DNA of 64,000 nt from Nostoc sp. ATCC 53789 (GCF_009873495.1 NZ_CP046705.1:1-64000); one strand, 5' to 3'. Shown: positions 8,639 to 16,853, counted from the first letter of the stretch. Program-made: numbers and translations. Notes: a model not told the origin generated them from the sequence alone.

Positions 8639-9979
8639 TTAGCCTTCGCGCCTCCAAAACTTTACTTTCAAACCATCCCTCGGACGAGAAAATGGTAGTA
8701 CTAAGCGTTCTAGATTTTGTCCAGGAAGTATTTCCCATTCATAGTCACGAATCAATAATACGGCAAACAGTTTCATTTCTAACCGAGCAAACTCTTTACC
8801 TAAACATTCTCGAATCCCACCACCAAAAGGAATATAGCTTCCAACCCTTTGTTTGTCTTGAGTGGATTCAGATGCAAAACGTTGTGGGTCAAATTGTTGA
8901 GATTGAGCGTAAACATTCTCGTCTTGATGAGTTTCCTGAATTTGGTAAAACACGTCCCAGCCTTGGGGGATACGGTATCCAGCAAACTCACTTTCCTTAA
9001 GTACTTTACGCGAACCGCTACGAACGACTGGAGGCAGCATTCGTAGAACTTCCTTTAGCACAAGCTCTAGATAGGTCATTTGCTTAAGACATTCTGGTGT
9101 CAGCAGTTGTGCGTGTCCAATTTTCGCTTGTTCCAAACATGCTGTTTGCCACACCTGTGGATGTTGAGCTAACAATAAACAAAAGGAAGTTAATGCTGAA
9201 GTTAAAGTTTCGTGTCCAGCAACAAGCATTGCTAACACATTATCTTTCACATCCTCAATACTCAGACGATTCCCTTCCTCATCTTGCGCTTGTAATAGAA
9301 TTCCTAAAACATCTCGATGGGCAATAGGTTGTTTTTGACGTTGAACAATTAACTGATCAAATTGCACAAGAAGCTGCTCTCGCGCACGAACTGCACGAGC
9401 AAACTTGTTTAGAGGAAATCGAATTGGAATAGATAACAGTCCATTACTCCAAGCCTCGTAAACTTTTTCCAAGTTCTCATTTACGGCATTATCAACACCT
9501 ATAAACAACCTACAGGCAATATCAAGTGTGTATTTTTTCAGTTCAGGATACCAAGTGAAAGTTTTCATCTCTTCCCATTTATGCAGATAACGATGGGTCA
9601 ACTGTTCCATCGTTTTGGCATAATCAGCTAACGCTCTTGGCTCAAAGGACTTGAACAAGTGTTTACGAAGTTTTTGGTGAGCAGTACCTGTCTTGACTCC
9701 AATTGAGTTGGCTTCTAGTAGCGTCTCAAAACTTGTAGTATTAGTCATCTCAAATCGCTGACTTTCATTAGTGAATAGAAAACGTGTGGCATCTGCCCCA
9801 ATTAAGACAATCGTTGGGCGACCAAATAGATGGGTTTTGAAGACTGCTCCATATTGCTTTTGTCGCTGCCCAATAAAACGTGCTGGCTCTTGCAAATAAC
9901 TAATGGATTCGCCAATGAGCGGCAAGCCAAAGCGACCAGGGGGTAATGGGAGTGAGCGCCCGGTTGAAAAGCTAGTCAT
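8639..9979 (-). CDS. Cytochrome P450, CYP120-like
   Basis: Soluble haem monooxygenase of 446 residues. It opens with a proline-rich LPLPPGRFGLPLIGES segment and no membrane anchor. It has the I-helix AGHETLTSAL, the K-helix ExxR in KEVLRM, a PQRF segment, and the haem loop FGGGIRECLGKEFA with Cys392 as thiolate ligand. The N-terminal pattern resembles cyanobacterial CYP120 and CYP26-type retinoid hydroxylases, so a retinoid or apocarotenoid substrate is plausible; a carotenoid oxygenase lies elsewhere in the window. It is divergent from a TetR gene with a palindrome between them, so it is probably repressed by that protein. No ferredoxin partner is adjacent. Confidence 0.92.
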   Translation of the reverse strand: MTSFSTGRSLPLPPGRFGLPLIGESISYLQEPARFIGQRQKQYGAVFKTHLFGRPTIVLIGADATRFLFTNESQRFEMTNTTSFETLLEANSIGVKTGTAHQKLRKHLFKSFEPRALADYAKTMEQLTHRYLHKWEEMKTFTWYPELKKYTLDIACRLFIGVDNAVNENLEKVYEAWSNGLLSIPIRFPLNKFARAVRAREQLLVQFDQLIVQRQKQPIAHRDVLGILLQAQDEEGNRLSIEDVKDNVLAMLVAGHETLTSALTSFCLLLAQHPQVWQTACLEQAKIGHAQLLTPECLKQMTYLELVLKEVLRMLPPVVRSGSRKVLKESEFAGYRIPQGWDVFYQIQETHQDENVYAQSQQFDPQRFASESTQDKQRVGSYIPFGGGIRECLGKEFARLEMKLFAVLLIRDYEWEILPGQNLERLVLPFSRPRDGLKVKFWRREG

Positions 9980-10013
9980 GTTTTTTCTGACTTTTGAGTG
10001 AATATAAGTTATA

Positions 10014-10034
10014 TTTACGATACGGTATCGTAAA
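10014..10034. promoter_or_regulatory. Palindromic operator between P450 and TetR genes
   Basis: TACGATAC-G-GTATCGTA is a perfect 17-bp palindrome, extended to 21 bp by flanking TT/AA. It lies 35 bp upstream of the P450 ATG and about 70 bp upstream of the tetR ATG. The size and symmetry are typical of TetR-family operators. Confidence 0.75.
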
Positions 10035-10104
10035 ATATAAGAGAAGTCAATTCAATAACTGTTTGCAAGTTGTCTAAATACCGATGCCTTGAGATGATAA
10101 TTGC

Positions 10105-10683
10105 ATGAATAAACCCGCGAAAAATCTGCCAGGACGACCTCGTAACCTTCAATCTCATCAAGCCATTCTGCAAGCAAGCTTGGAACTACTATCAGAAGTT
10201 GGATATGAACGTACAAGTATTGATGCAATTGCAGTCCGTGCAGGAGTTAGTAAACCCACTATTTACCGACGCTACAAAGGTAAAGAAGAACTGATTGCAT
10301 CGGCAATAGAAAGTTTTAGAGAAGAAGTTATTATCCCTGACACTGGTAGTCTTTGGGATGATATTGATGCTCTGATTGAGAATGCCGCGCAAATTACGCT
10401 TAGTCCTTTGGGACGGCAGACTGTTGCCATGATTATCAGTAGTGCCTCAACTAGTCCTCAATTTGCTCAAATTTATTGGACAAAATATCTGCAACCTCGA
10501 CGGCAAGCTTTTGCTGTTGTAATTGAACGAGCAAAAGTGAGAAAAGAAGTTCACGCAGATTTAGATCCTAGTTTAGTTTTTGATACTATGAGTGGAATTA
10601 TGCTTTATGCACAAATTTTTCAACCTCAGACTGAGCCTTGGCAAGTATATGTTCGTCGTGCAATACATCTTTTAATCAAGTAG
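10105..10683 (+). CDS. TetR/AcrR-family repressor
   Basis: The 192-residue one-component regulator starts with a basic tail (MNKPAKNLPGRPRN). The TetR helix-turn-helix spans about residues 17-62, with TSIDAIAVRAGVSKPTIYRR, the classic recognition-helix pattern. The C-terminal part is a helical ligand pocket of the TetR_C type. It is divergent from the P450, and a 21-bp palindrome lies between them, so it likely represses the P450 and itself and is relieved by the P450 substrate (inference). The ligand cannot be read from the sequence. Confidence 0.9.
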   Translation: MNKPAKNLPGRPRNLQSHQAILQASLELLSEVGYERTSIDAIAVRAGVSKPTIYRRYKGKEELIASAIESFREEVIIPDTGSLWDDIDALIENAAQITLSPLGRQTVAMIISSASTSPQFAQIYWTKYLQPRRQAFAVVIERAKVRKEVHADLDPSLVFDTMSGIMLYAQIFQPQTEPWQVYVRRAIHLLIK

Positions 10684-10716
10684 CACGATGATGCCAAGTG
10701 GAACAGAGTCAATCAG

Positions 10717-10745
10717 CTTCTCTACGAGACGCTGCGCGAACGTTG
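10717..10745. repeat. Small dispersed repeat, CTTCTCTACGAGA family
   Basis: CTTCTCTACGAGACGCTGCG then CGAACGTTG. It sits between the converging tetR and glycosyltransferase genes and differs by one base from the copy at 8478-8506. Confidence 0.75.
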
Positions 10746-10786
10746 TCAGGAAAAAATCAAGCCACTGGTGAAAAGGTGAAAGGCTG

Positions 10787-11812
10787 TCATCTTCGCGCAG
10801 TGGACAATTTTCGTTTTTTCTCTAAATTATAAGAAATATCAAAAACTGATTTATTGCCCATTATATAGTATTGAATTCGACGGCTGATGATATTTCTGAA
10901 TCGGGTAATAAAATCAAAAAAAAAGTACGGATTTTTTCCGATTTCTGTTAATGCTGTTAGCCATTTTTTTTGCTTTATGGGGATAACAACTTGAAAATAA
11001 GCTAGATGTTTCTTATAGACTTCAAGATTATTATACAGAGCCTGCATTAAAGCTGGATTTTTTTTAACAACCTCTTGTTGCATGAAAGAAGTAGTAGTTT
11101 TACAGTATTGATTTAGACGTGGTAATGGGCTTTGATATACCAGAGAACCAGGACGTGAGCGGTAAAAATAATAGGGTTTTGGCTCAATAAAAAAACGGGC
11201 TCCTTTGATTAGACATTTCATATCGAGCCAAAAATCTTGACCCATCCTGATTTCTTCATCGTATCTAATGCCGTGCTTCAGCAAAAATTCTCGTTTAAAT
11301 AGAGGCTTGCTTAAACCCAAATGTAACCCTGGTTGTCCATAGACATCAGTTTCTACAAAATAAACGATATCAACTTGGAAAACTTCATTTATACGTTCTC
11401 CACTTTCTTCAATCAATGTACTCCAAGGAGATGTCGCACCATCTTGGATTAAATAAAGATCATCAGCAATCATGTCTGCATTTGTTTTCTCTGCCAGAAA
11501 CACAAGCTTTTCTAGTCTTTCGGGAGCATACCAGTCATCTGAATCAAGAACAGCAACCCATTCCCCTCGGGCCGCTCTGAGGGCACGATTACGCGCAACA
11601 GAAGCCCCCAAATTTTCTTGATTTACTATTAATTTGATACGTTGGTCAGTAAAACTTTTAGCGATTTCCACAGTTTGATCACTTGAACCATCATCGACAA
11701 TGATAACTTCAATATCATTAAGGGTTTGCTCTAAGGCGGACTCTATTGATTTTGCAATATATGCTTCGGTATTGTAAGCGGGGATAATAACAGAGACTTT
11801 AGGATTTATCAA
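10787..11812 (-). CDS. Family 2 glycosyltransferase
   Basis: GT-A fold sugar transferase of 341 residues. The start MINPKVSVIIPAYNTEAYIA is the canonical GT2 opening. It is followed by EVIIVDDGSSDQT (nucleotide-binding Asp pair) and GEWVAVLDSDDWYAPERL, which holds the DxD-type metal site near residue 90. The C-terminal third is basic and lacks membrane spans, so it acts at the cytoplasmic face, probably on an exopolysaccharide or lipid-linked glycan. It stands alone, with no polysaccharide cluster in the immediate neighbourhood. The donor and acceptor are unknown. Confidence 0.9.
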   Translation of the reverse strand: MINPKVSVIIPAYNTEAYIAKSIESALEQTLNDIEVIIVDDGSSDQTVEIAKSFTDQRIKLIVNQENLGASVARNRALRAARGEWVAVLDSDDWYAPERLEKLVFLAEKTNADMIADDLYLIQDGATSPWSTLIEESGERINEVFQVDIVYFVETDVYGQPGLHLGLSKPLFKREFLLKHGIRYDEEIRMGQDFWLDMKCLIKGARFFIEPKPYYFYRSRPGSLVYQSPLPRLNQYCKTTTSFMQQEVVKKNPALMQALYNNLEVYKKHLAYFQVVIPIKQKKWLTALTEIGKNPYFFFDFITRFRNIISRRIQYYIMGNKSVFDISYNLEKKRKLSTARR

Positions 11813-11880
11813 ACTGAACTCCGTGCTACATGATTCTGTAAAAATGCTAAAATAATTATATTAGGTATAATAAATTTTAA

Positions 11881-12069
11881 TAGCTCTCCCAGACTAGTTA
11901 TAGAAAATTAATACTTGATATCAGGTTAAGTCCTTACATAGTAGGGGATTCAAGAATCAAAAATCATATTTTTATTAAATCTTTGATTCTATTTTAGCGA
12001 AACCTAGTTATATCAAGTATTTTAGGTGTTTTTTAGTATTAATTTATCAAACTAAGTCTAGGAGAGCCA
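11881..12069. repeat. 189-bp MITE-like palindromic element
   Basis: The left end TAGCTCTCCCAGACTAGTT matches the inverted right end TGGCTCTCCTAGACTTAGTT. Inside, AATACTTGATAT pairs with ATATCAAGTATT, and AGAATCAAA pairs with TTTGATTCT, so the element folds as nested hairpins. There is no ORF. It fills the gap 11813-12096 between the glycosyltransferase and the small winged-helix gene. A clear target duplication was not identified. Confidence 0.7.
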
Positions 12070-12096
12070 AAATTATTTAGCATTAAAAAAGAATGA

Positions 12097-12321
12097 CTAA
12101 TTTTTCCAAAAAGTCATAGATTGTTGCTGGCGCTTGAGCCGATAAATTCTTGCTGGATAATTATCATTACTCCATCCGGCTTCAATCTGGTGTGTGTCAA
12201 TCAGATCCTGCAATCCCTTATCAAGGACGCTGTAACTACAATCAAATATATCTTTTAATTCTCCAGCAGTTTTCTCGCCAAAACGCAGAGATTCTAAAAT
12301 AGCCTGATTAATAGGATTCAT
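12097..12321 (-). CDS. Small winged-helix-like hypothetical protein
   Basis: The 74-residue protein starts MNPINQAILESLRFGEKTAG. The order helix (NQAILESLRFG), helix (TAGELKDIF), recognition-like helix (SYSVLDKGLQDLIDTHQIE) and a basic beta-wing (RIYRLKRQQQ) reads like a minimal winged helix-turn-helix. This is an inference from the pattern, not a family match. ATG start at 12321. It could be a DNA-binding regulator. No partner gene is adjacent and both flanks carry MITE-like repeats. Confidence 0.6.
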   Translation of the reverse strand: MNPINQAILESLRFGEKTAGELKDIFDCSYSVLDKGLQDLIDTHQIEAGWSNDNYPARIYRLKRQQQSMTFWKN

Positions 12322-12541
12322 AATTGCTCTACTAAAATTTACTCAGATATTAAATATAAGAATTAACCTATTCTGAATACATCTGTCTGAATAGTTAAAA
12401 CCTCAACAGAAATTTTCAGTAATCAATCTACCAATCATATTAAATTGCTAAAACTGAAGCAAATATTATCTTTGTGATCTTCTGTTATCTAAAGTTTTGG
12501 CGAGTAGCACCATAACAGCAATTGGAGCAAGGAAGACTCTA

Positions 12542-12687
12542 AGAGGTTATTTGAAAAGTCATCTAACGTATGTTTGACGACTCTGGCTATCCTACGAAGT
12601 TGAACGAGATAATGGGGGTTCTGGAATTCGCGTTCGCTTCTGTGAGTTGTATTTAAGGCTCAACCTGACACTTTTCAAAAAACCTCT
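12542..12687. repeat. 146-bp IS-end-derived MITE-like element
   Basis: AGAGGTTATTTGAAAAGT on the left and ACTTTTCAAAAAACCTCT on the right are inverted repeats of 18 bp with one mismatch. No transposase is inside. Ends of this type mobilise in trans from a related insertion sequence. It accounts for most of the gene-free stretch 12322-12726; the rest shows nothing recognisable. Confidence 0.7.
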
Positions 12688-12726
12688 AAGTCCCACTCAG
12701 GTATTGAACTTATACAATCCCTGAGC

Positions 12727-13890
12727 TTAAACCAGTTGAATATCTAAATTAGTTTGAAAACCAATAGGCTTATTTTCTAGAATGGCGAATCTAGAATCTT
12801 CAAAGAACAAAGAACCATTTAGGGGATCATAACTGAAATCACTAATGGAAATAGCGCCAAAACCTGCTTGAGAAATCTGGATTTTGTCACCTTGAACAGC
12901 CTTGAAGTCTTTGATAATATCAACAGCTTCTAATACGTTAGTAAAAACAAACTTATCTGCACCTAGTCCCCCAGTCAGAGTATCTGTACCTAATCCACCA
13001 GCGAGGGTATCATTGCCACTTCCGCCAGAAAGTTTATCGTTACCGCCATTGCCAAATAACAGATTATTTTGCCTATCTCCAACAATGGTGTCACCTTGAT
13101 TTGTACCTTTAACATTATCAAAGTTTATAAATGTGAATTCAACTGTGCCTATGTTAGGAACATTATTAATTACGAAACTTTGACTTTCAAGGTTAACGTT
13201 AACTGATGCTTCTCCAACTAAAAAGGGTGCTGAAGGAGCAATTGAGGCATCTATAGTGTTATTTGCAACCCTAGCATCAACAACAAGATTTTCAAAATTA
13301 CCAAGTAAATCTCTACCTAGTCCACCACCTTTTTGAAGAGTTCCATCAATGAAGATAGTAGAGCTTACACCTATTTTACTGTAATCAGCCGTATCAGTAC
13401 CATCTCCACCATTTAAGGTATCGTTGCCTGCACTACCTCTAATAATGTCATTGCCACCGCTACCAGATAATTGATTATCAACAGCATTACCAGTAATAGT
13501 GTCCTTTTGATTTGTACCAATTACATTCACAAAATTTTTCACACTGACTATTATTGGTGGCGAACCGACAACTCTTATTTCTAGTCTTTCTCTGGATAAA
13601 TCAGCTACTATCGATACATTCGTACTGTCAGTAGTTGCATTTATAATATTAGTCTGTCCTCTAGCACCAATAACAGTTTCAAAGAAATCCCTAAACGTAT
13701 CAGTTCCAATTACGCCTTTTTGAATCACCACTGGTTGGAGTGTTACAGGTTGTTCTAAGTCACTGTAATCAATGGTATCCCTGCCATCTCCACCAGTAAT
13801 CGTATCATTCCCTGCACTAGCGATAATTCTGTCATCCCCAGCAGTTCCGATTAAAATATCGTCCCCATCAGTACCTATAATTGTTGCCAT
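12727..13890 (-). CDS. RTX calcium-binding repeat protein
   Basis: Predicted secreted Ca2+-binding protein of 387 residues without an N-terminal signal peptide, as expected for type I secretion substrates. RTX nonapeptides occur in three groups: the N-terminus (GTDGDDILIGTAGDDRI), the centre (SGSGGNDIIRGSAGNDTLNG near 135-155) and the C-terminus (FGNGGNDKLSGGSGNDTLAG near 280-310). These are separated by beta-rich spacers starting VKNFVNVIGTNQKD and FINFDNVKGTNQGD. The final ADKFVFTNVLEAVDIIKDF region is the typical RTX C-terminal cap. The nearest type I-like components (40-43 kb) belong to a lanthipeptide locus, so its exporter is probably elsewhere. Function beyond calcium binding is unknown. 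Confidence 0.88.
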   Translation of the reverse strand: MATIIGTDGDDILIGTAGDDRIIASAGNDTITGGDGRDTIDYSDLEQPVTLQPVVIQKGVIGTDTFRDFFETVIGARGQTNIINATTDSTNVSIVADLSRERLEIRVVGSPPIIVSVKNFVNVIGTNQKDTITGNAVDNQLSGSGGNDIIRGSAGNDTLNGGDGTDTADYSKIGVSSTIFIDGTLQKGGGLGRDLLGNFENLVVDARVANNTIDASIAPSAPFLVGEASVNVNLESQSFVINNVPNIGTVEFTFINFDNVKGTNQGDTIVGDRQNNLLFGNGGNDKLSGGSGNDTLAGGLGTDTLTGGLGADKFVFTNVLEAVDIIKDFKAVQGDKIQISQAGFGAISISDFSYDPLNGSLFFEDSRFAILENKPIGFQTNLDIQLV

Positions 13891-14029
13891 AATCTTGCTT
13901 TACCTGTTTTTCAGTAACTGCTGTATAATAACGTGTTATCGGCTGTATTCTTCCTGAAAAATGTTACAGAATATAGTTATTATTAACTAAGATTTCCCCG
14001 CAGACATTCTGCTCTTGGAGCGATCACAA

Positions 14030-14207
14030 CGTATGCAGAAACTCAGGCTTTGCGGCGAATTCGGGGCAAAATCCGGGGTTTGAGTATTTGCAGGAGTGTT
14101 GGAATGATGACCCTGCTTTGCAAATTGTGATTAAGAAATTGCTGGTGAAGTTTCCCCAGTGGGGGATTGCGTGTGTGGATGGGGCGTTGGTGGATTGGAA
14201 CAAGTAG
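14030..14207 (+). pseudogene. Degraded copy 2 of the repeated ORF family
   Basis: The DNA matches 16066-16230: CGTATGCAGAAACTC, then an extra base in CAGGCTTTGCGGCGAATTCG (frameshift relative to copy 3), then an open stretch reading NSGQNPGFEYLQECWNDDPA, LQIVIKKLLVKFPQ and ending VDWNK. The 5' part of the element is missing. The antisense strand of its last 77 bp supplies the C-terminus of the ExoD gene at 14131. Confidence 0.7.
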
Positions 14208-14754
14208 CGATCACATAACTGTTTGGTTTCCTGAACTTGAATAACTCAACCAATATACCGTCAGATTCGATAGTTGCAACCGCCAAGAGTAACATTCCCA
14301 CAGCAGGAATAGGATTGGTAGCAGGTGGATATGGCGACATTAGTAATATTGCCAACCAAGTGAGACATATCCCATTGAACCGCCAAATTAATGGATTTTC
14401 GGCAACCTTCTGAAAACGCGGACGGGAGATTTTTTCTAAGACTTTGGTCACACGTTGTAAATTTTTCAACAGTGTTTGAGCAAACCAATTAGGGAATTTA
14501 AGACTGGCAATTTTTTTCGGCAGCCACGGTGTACGCCTCCCCAAAGCCATCTGTCCTGACATCAACAAGCAAGCTACACCAAGAGGAGTGCTTAAACCGG
14601 GTGGCGTGGGTATCAAAAATGGTAACACCAACAATGCAATCACTAAGCTAAAACCCCGTTCTGAGGTTTCTAAAATCACGTCACCCAGAGTCAAAGGTTT
14701 TTCAGCTAAATGTTGCAATAATGACTTTATATCTTGAGAAAATTTTAGGGTCAT
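14131..14754 (-). CDS. ExoD-family membrane protein with replaced C-terminus
   Basis: ExoD proteins are small membrane proteins linked to exopolysaccharide synthesis. The N-terminal part is typical: LAEKPLTLGDVILETSERGF, a hydrophobic LVIALLVLPFLIP span, TPPGLSTPLGVACLLMSGQM, the TPWLPKKIA loop, then hydrophobic helices to VGMLLLAVATIESDGILVEL near residue 170. After that the expected last hydrophobic segment is absent. The frame instead runs into a polar Pro/Thr-rich tail (NPPTPHPHTQ) encoded by the antisense strand of the dispersed copy at 14030-14207. The repeat seems to have truncated the gene and given it a new stop. Function may be reduced. The ATG at 14754 is well placed. Confidence 0.8.
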   Translation of the reverse strand: MTLKFSQDIKSLLQHLAEKPLTLGDVILETSERGFSLVIALLVLPFLIPTPPGLSTPLGVACLLMSGQMALGRRTPWLPKKIASLKFPNWFAQTLLKNLQRVTKVLEKISRPRFQKVAENPLIWRFNGICLTWLAILLMSPYPPATNPIPAVGMLLLAVATIESDGILVELFKFRKPNSYVIATCSNPPTPHPHTQSPTGETSPAIS

Positions 14755-14870
14755 ATAGGGTTTGCTGAAAACGCAGGAGGCTGTAAAGCAAGGTTATTCA
14801 TTGGTCTTTGAAGTCAGGTTAAACTAACAAAAAAGCATTTCCAATTGTAAAACACTCGTTGAGGATCTGT

Positions 14871-15869
14871 GTGACTTATCTTGATGGACTACTTTGGACA
14901 CAACAAAACTGGCTTGAGCAAGCCAGTAGTTGGATTGATTGCGAGTTACATCAAAAAGACATCAAACGCATTGATTCAATTAAGCAGCTTCGCGTTCGTC
15001 ACTGGTCAACAGTTCTGCAAATACCCACAAGCATCGGTAACATTTATTTCAAAGCAGTTGTATCAGAGCTTGCTTATGAAGCCGCACTTAGCCAAGTTCT
15101 ATCGCATCAGTATCCTCAATGTATGCCACAAGTTTTAGCGATTAATGGGGAGAAAGGTTGGCTACTTATGCTTGATGGAGGGATGATGCTCCAGGACACT
15201 CTGAAAATTGAAGATGACATTAAACATTGGCAGAATCTTTTACCCTGCTATGCAAAATTGCAACAAGATTGTACCAAATATCTTAATGAGTTTCTGGAAC
15301 TGGGTGTGCCTGATCGTCGTTTAGCAAGCTTGCCTGTTATGTTTCAACAACTGCTAATGGATACCAAAACATTAGGGCTAAATCAGCCTGGTGGACTTAA
15401 TTTACTCGAATATCAGTGCTTACAGAATCAGGCTAACTTATTAGTTAAATTATGTGAAGAGCTAGCAACTTTTGGTATACCAGAAACTTTGCATCATGGT
15501 GATTTACACGATGGGAACATCTTTATTTGTGATGAAAATTACTTGTTTTTTGACTGGGGTGATAGTAGCATCACTCATCCTTTTTTCAGCCTCCATAGTA
15601 CCTACGATTGTTTGAAGAGAAGATTTAAATTAGCAAAAAATTCATCTTGGTTTGAGCGACTGGGAGCTTGCTACTTAGAACAATGGGCTGAATATGATAC
15701 TAAGGAAAGACTCCAACAAGCGTTTGAGCAAGCTCAACAGTTGTCTCCTATTGTTGCAGCTTTGAGGTGGCTACCAGTTTTATCCACAATGAATGCAATC
15801 CATCGAAACCAATATATGGAAGCAGTTCCAAATTTATTAAGGGAGTTTCTAAGCATCATCTCAGTTTGA
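14871..15869 (+). CDS. Aminoglycoside phosphotransferase-fold kinase
   Basis: Protein-kinase-like small-molecule kinase of 332 residues. LHHGDLHDGNIFI near residue 215 is the catalytic loop (Brenner motif with Asp and Asn) and YLFFDWGDSS is the DFG-equivalent metal loop. The N-lobe has a Lys-containing strand, GNIYFKAV. The substrate is not evident; homologues annotated APH often phosphorylate sugars or amines rather than antibiotics. I choose GTG at 14871, because GAGGA stands 5 nt upstream, over the TTG at 14859. It is divergent from the ExoD gene and no resistance context is seen. Confidence 0.8.
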   Translation: MTYLDGLLWTQQNWLEQASSWIDCELHQKDIKRIDSIKQLRVRHWSTVLQIPTSIGNIYFKAVVSELAYEAALSQVLSHQYPQCMPQVLAINGEKGWLLMLDGGMMLQDTLKIEDDIKHWQNLLPCYAKLQQDCTKYLNEFLELGVPDRRLASLPVMFQQLLMDTKTLGLNQPGGLNLLEYQCLQNQANLLVKLCEELATFGIPETLHHGDLHDGNIFICDENYLFFDWGDSSITHPFFSLHSTYDCLKRRFKLAKNSSWFERLGACYLEQWAEYDTKERLQQAFEQAQQLSPIVAALRWLPVLSTMNAIHRNQYMEAVPNLLREFLSIISV

Positions 15870-16021
15870 TCAGGATAAGTAAGCTGTTGTGAATCTACTT
15901 CCGATCCTGCTACTCGTAGCTGGGCATGTCAGGAGAAAACCAAGATTCGGTGTAGAAGTCAAAGCAGATCACAAGGGTGAAAGTTCCGCCGCACTTGTGC
16001 CAAATCCTGAAAAATGACCGC

Positions 16022-16243
16022 ATGAGGCGATTATTGCTTTTGTCAAATATACGACCGGAACGTATGCAAAAACTCAAAGCGGCGGGGAATTCGGGGCAGA
16101 ATCCGGGGTTTGAGTACTTGCAAGAATGCTGGAGTGACGATCCGGCTTTACAGATTGTGATCAAAAAGCTTTTGGCGAAGTATCCGCAGTGGGGGGTTGC
16201 GATCGTGGATGGTATGCTGATTGAGTGGAGTGACTTTAATTGA
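16022..16243 (+). CDS. Intact member of the repeated 73-aa ORF family
   Basis: The 73-residue protein starts MRRLLLLSNIRPERMQKLKA, followed by a Gly/Asn segment, a Trp-containing ECWSDDPAL turn and a helical IVIKKLLAKYPQW. It has no signal peptide or membrane span. The function is unknown. Degraded copies at 3013, 14030 and about 16854, plus a 5' fragment near 8551, show that it is a dispersed element. The last codons (DFN, stop) are formed by a half CRISPR-like repeat at 16236-16251, so the natural C-terminus (WNK or similar in other copies) has been replaced. The ATG at 16022 matches the start region of copy 1; a GTG at 15977 in frame is less likely. Confidence 0.65.
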   Translation: MRRLLLLSNIRPERMQKLKAAGNSGQNPGFEYLQECWSDDPALQIVIKKLLAKYPQWGVAIVDGMLIEWSDFN

Positions 16244-16325
16244 ATGGAAACTAAATGATTTGCAAACAGGCGTACATTCATTTAATTGAATTCCCACTCG
16301 CTGGGGATATTAATTGAATGGAAAC
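16236..16325 (+). CRISPR. Degenerate CRISPR-like unit: half repeat, 38-bp spacer, full repeat
   Basis: A 36-bp block at 16290-16325 (ATTCCCACTCGCTGGGGATA then TTAATTGAATGGAAAC) has the layout of a common cyanobacterial CRISPR repeat that ends in ATTGAATGGAAAC. Its last 16 bp (TTAATTGAATGGAAAC) also occur at 16236-16251, leaving a 38-bp spacer-sized gap. A third, 3-mismatch copy lies at 16791-16826. No cas genes and no regular array are present, so this is an array relic. Confidence 0.65.
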
Positions 16326-16409
16326 CATCAACGTTCCGCATCAAAGACAACGCTTACTTTTGGGCAGTAAAGTCATATCGTTTTAGAAAACAAACTAGCC
16401 AGTCTACTC

Positions 16410-16769
16410 ATGGATGCACAGGCAATGAATTATCTCCAGGAAACACATACTGCTGTCTGGAATGAAAAAGACCGTACAACGCGTGACGCATTGATGCAAA
16501 CCATCTATGCAGACGATATAAAAATGTATGACAAGGATTTTATCCTTACCGACATTAGCGCCGTTTCTGACTTTATCGACAAGCTATTTGCGGACGATGC
16601 TAATTTCAATTTTGTGGCAACAAAACCGATGGAAAGTACGCAAAATGGGGCTCGGCTATTCTGGGATATTCGCACCGATCCCCAGCCAAATGTCTTAACC
16701 GGCATGGATTTTTTTGTCATAGAAAATGGAAAAGTAGCCCATCTGTTTGTTTTTATGGATGCTCAATAA
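16410..16769 (+). CDS. NTF2/SnoaL-like protein
   Basis: The 119-residue protein has the small alpha+beta cone fold pattern of NTF2-like proteins: an N-terminal helix pair (MNYLQETHTAVWNEKDRT), TIYADDIKMYDKDFIL, a helical SDFIDKLFADD, then beta strands ending TGMDFFVIENGKVAHLFVFM. This family includes polyketide cyclases, isomerases and binding proteins; the ligand cannot be inferred. It lies between two CRISPR-like repeats. The SDR and old-yellow-enzyme genes further on face the other way but often share regulons with SnoaL-like genes (inference). Confidence 0.75.
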   Translation: MDAQAMNYLQETHTAVWNEKDRTTRDALMQTIYADDIKMYDKDFILTDISAVSDFIDKLFADDANFNFVATKPMESTQNGARLFWDIRTDPQPNVLTGMDFFVIENGKVAHLFVFMDAQ

Positions 16770-16790
16770 AGGGTTGCAGCAGCTAGCATA

Positions 16791-16826
16791 ATTCCCAGTT
16801 GCTGGGGATATTAATTGAATAGAAAC
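16791..16826 (+). repeat. Third CRISPR-like repeat copy
   Basis: ATTCCCAGTTGCTGGGGATA then TTAATTGAATAGAAAC: 36 bp, with 3 mismatches to 16290-16325. It stands 21 bp after the SnoaL-like stop codon. The gene therefore sits where an array should continue, 465 bp from the previous repeat. Confidence 0.65.
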
Positions 16827-16853
16827 TTATGTGAGAGTTCCCGCGAATGCAAA

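Noticed and set aside
16236-16826. Active CRISPR-Cas locus
   Set aside because: Only two and a half repeats, irregular spacing and no cas genes in 64 kb.
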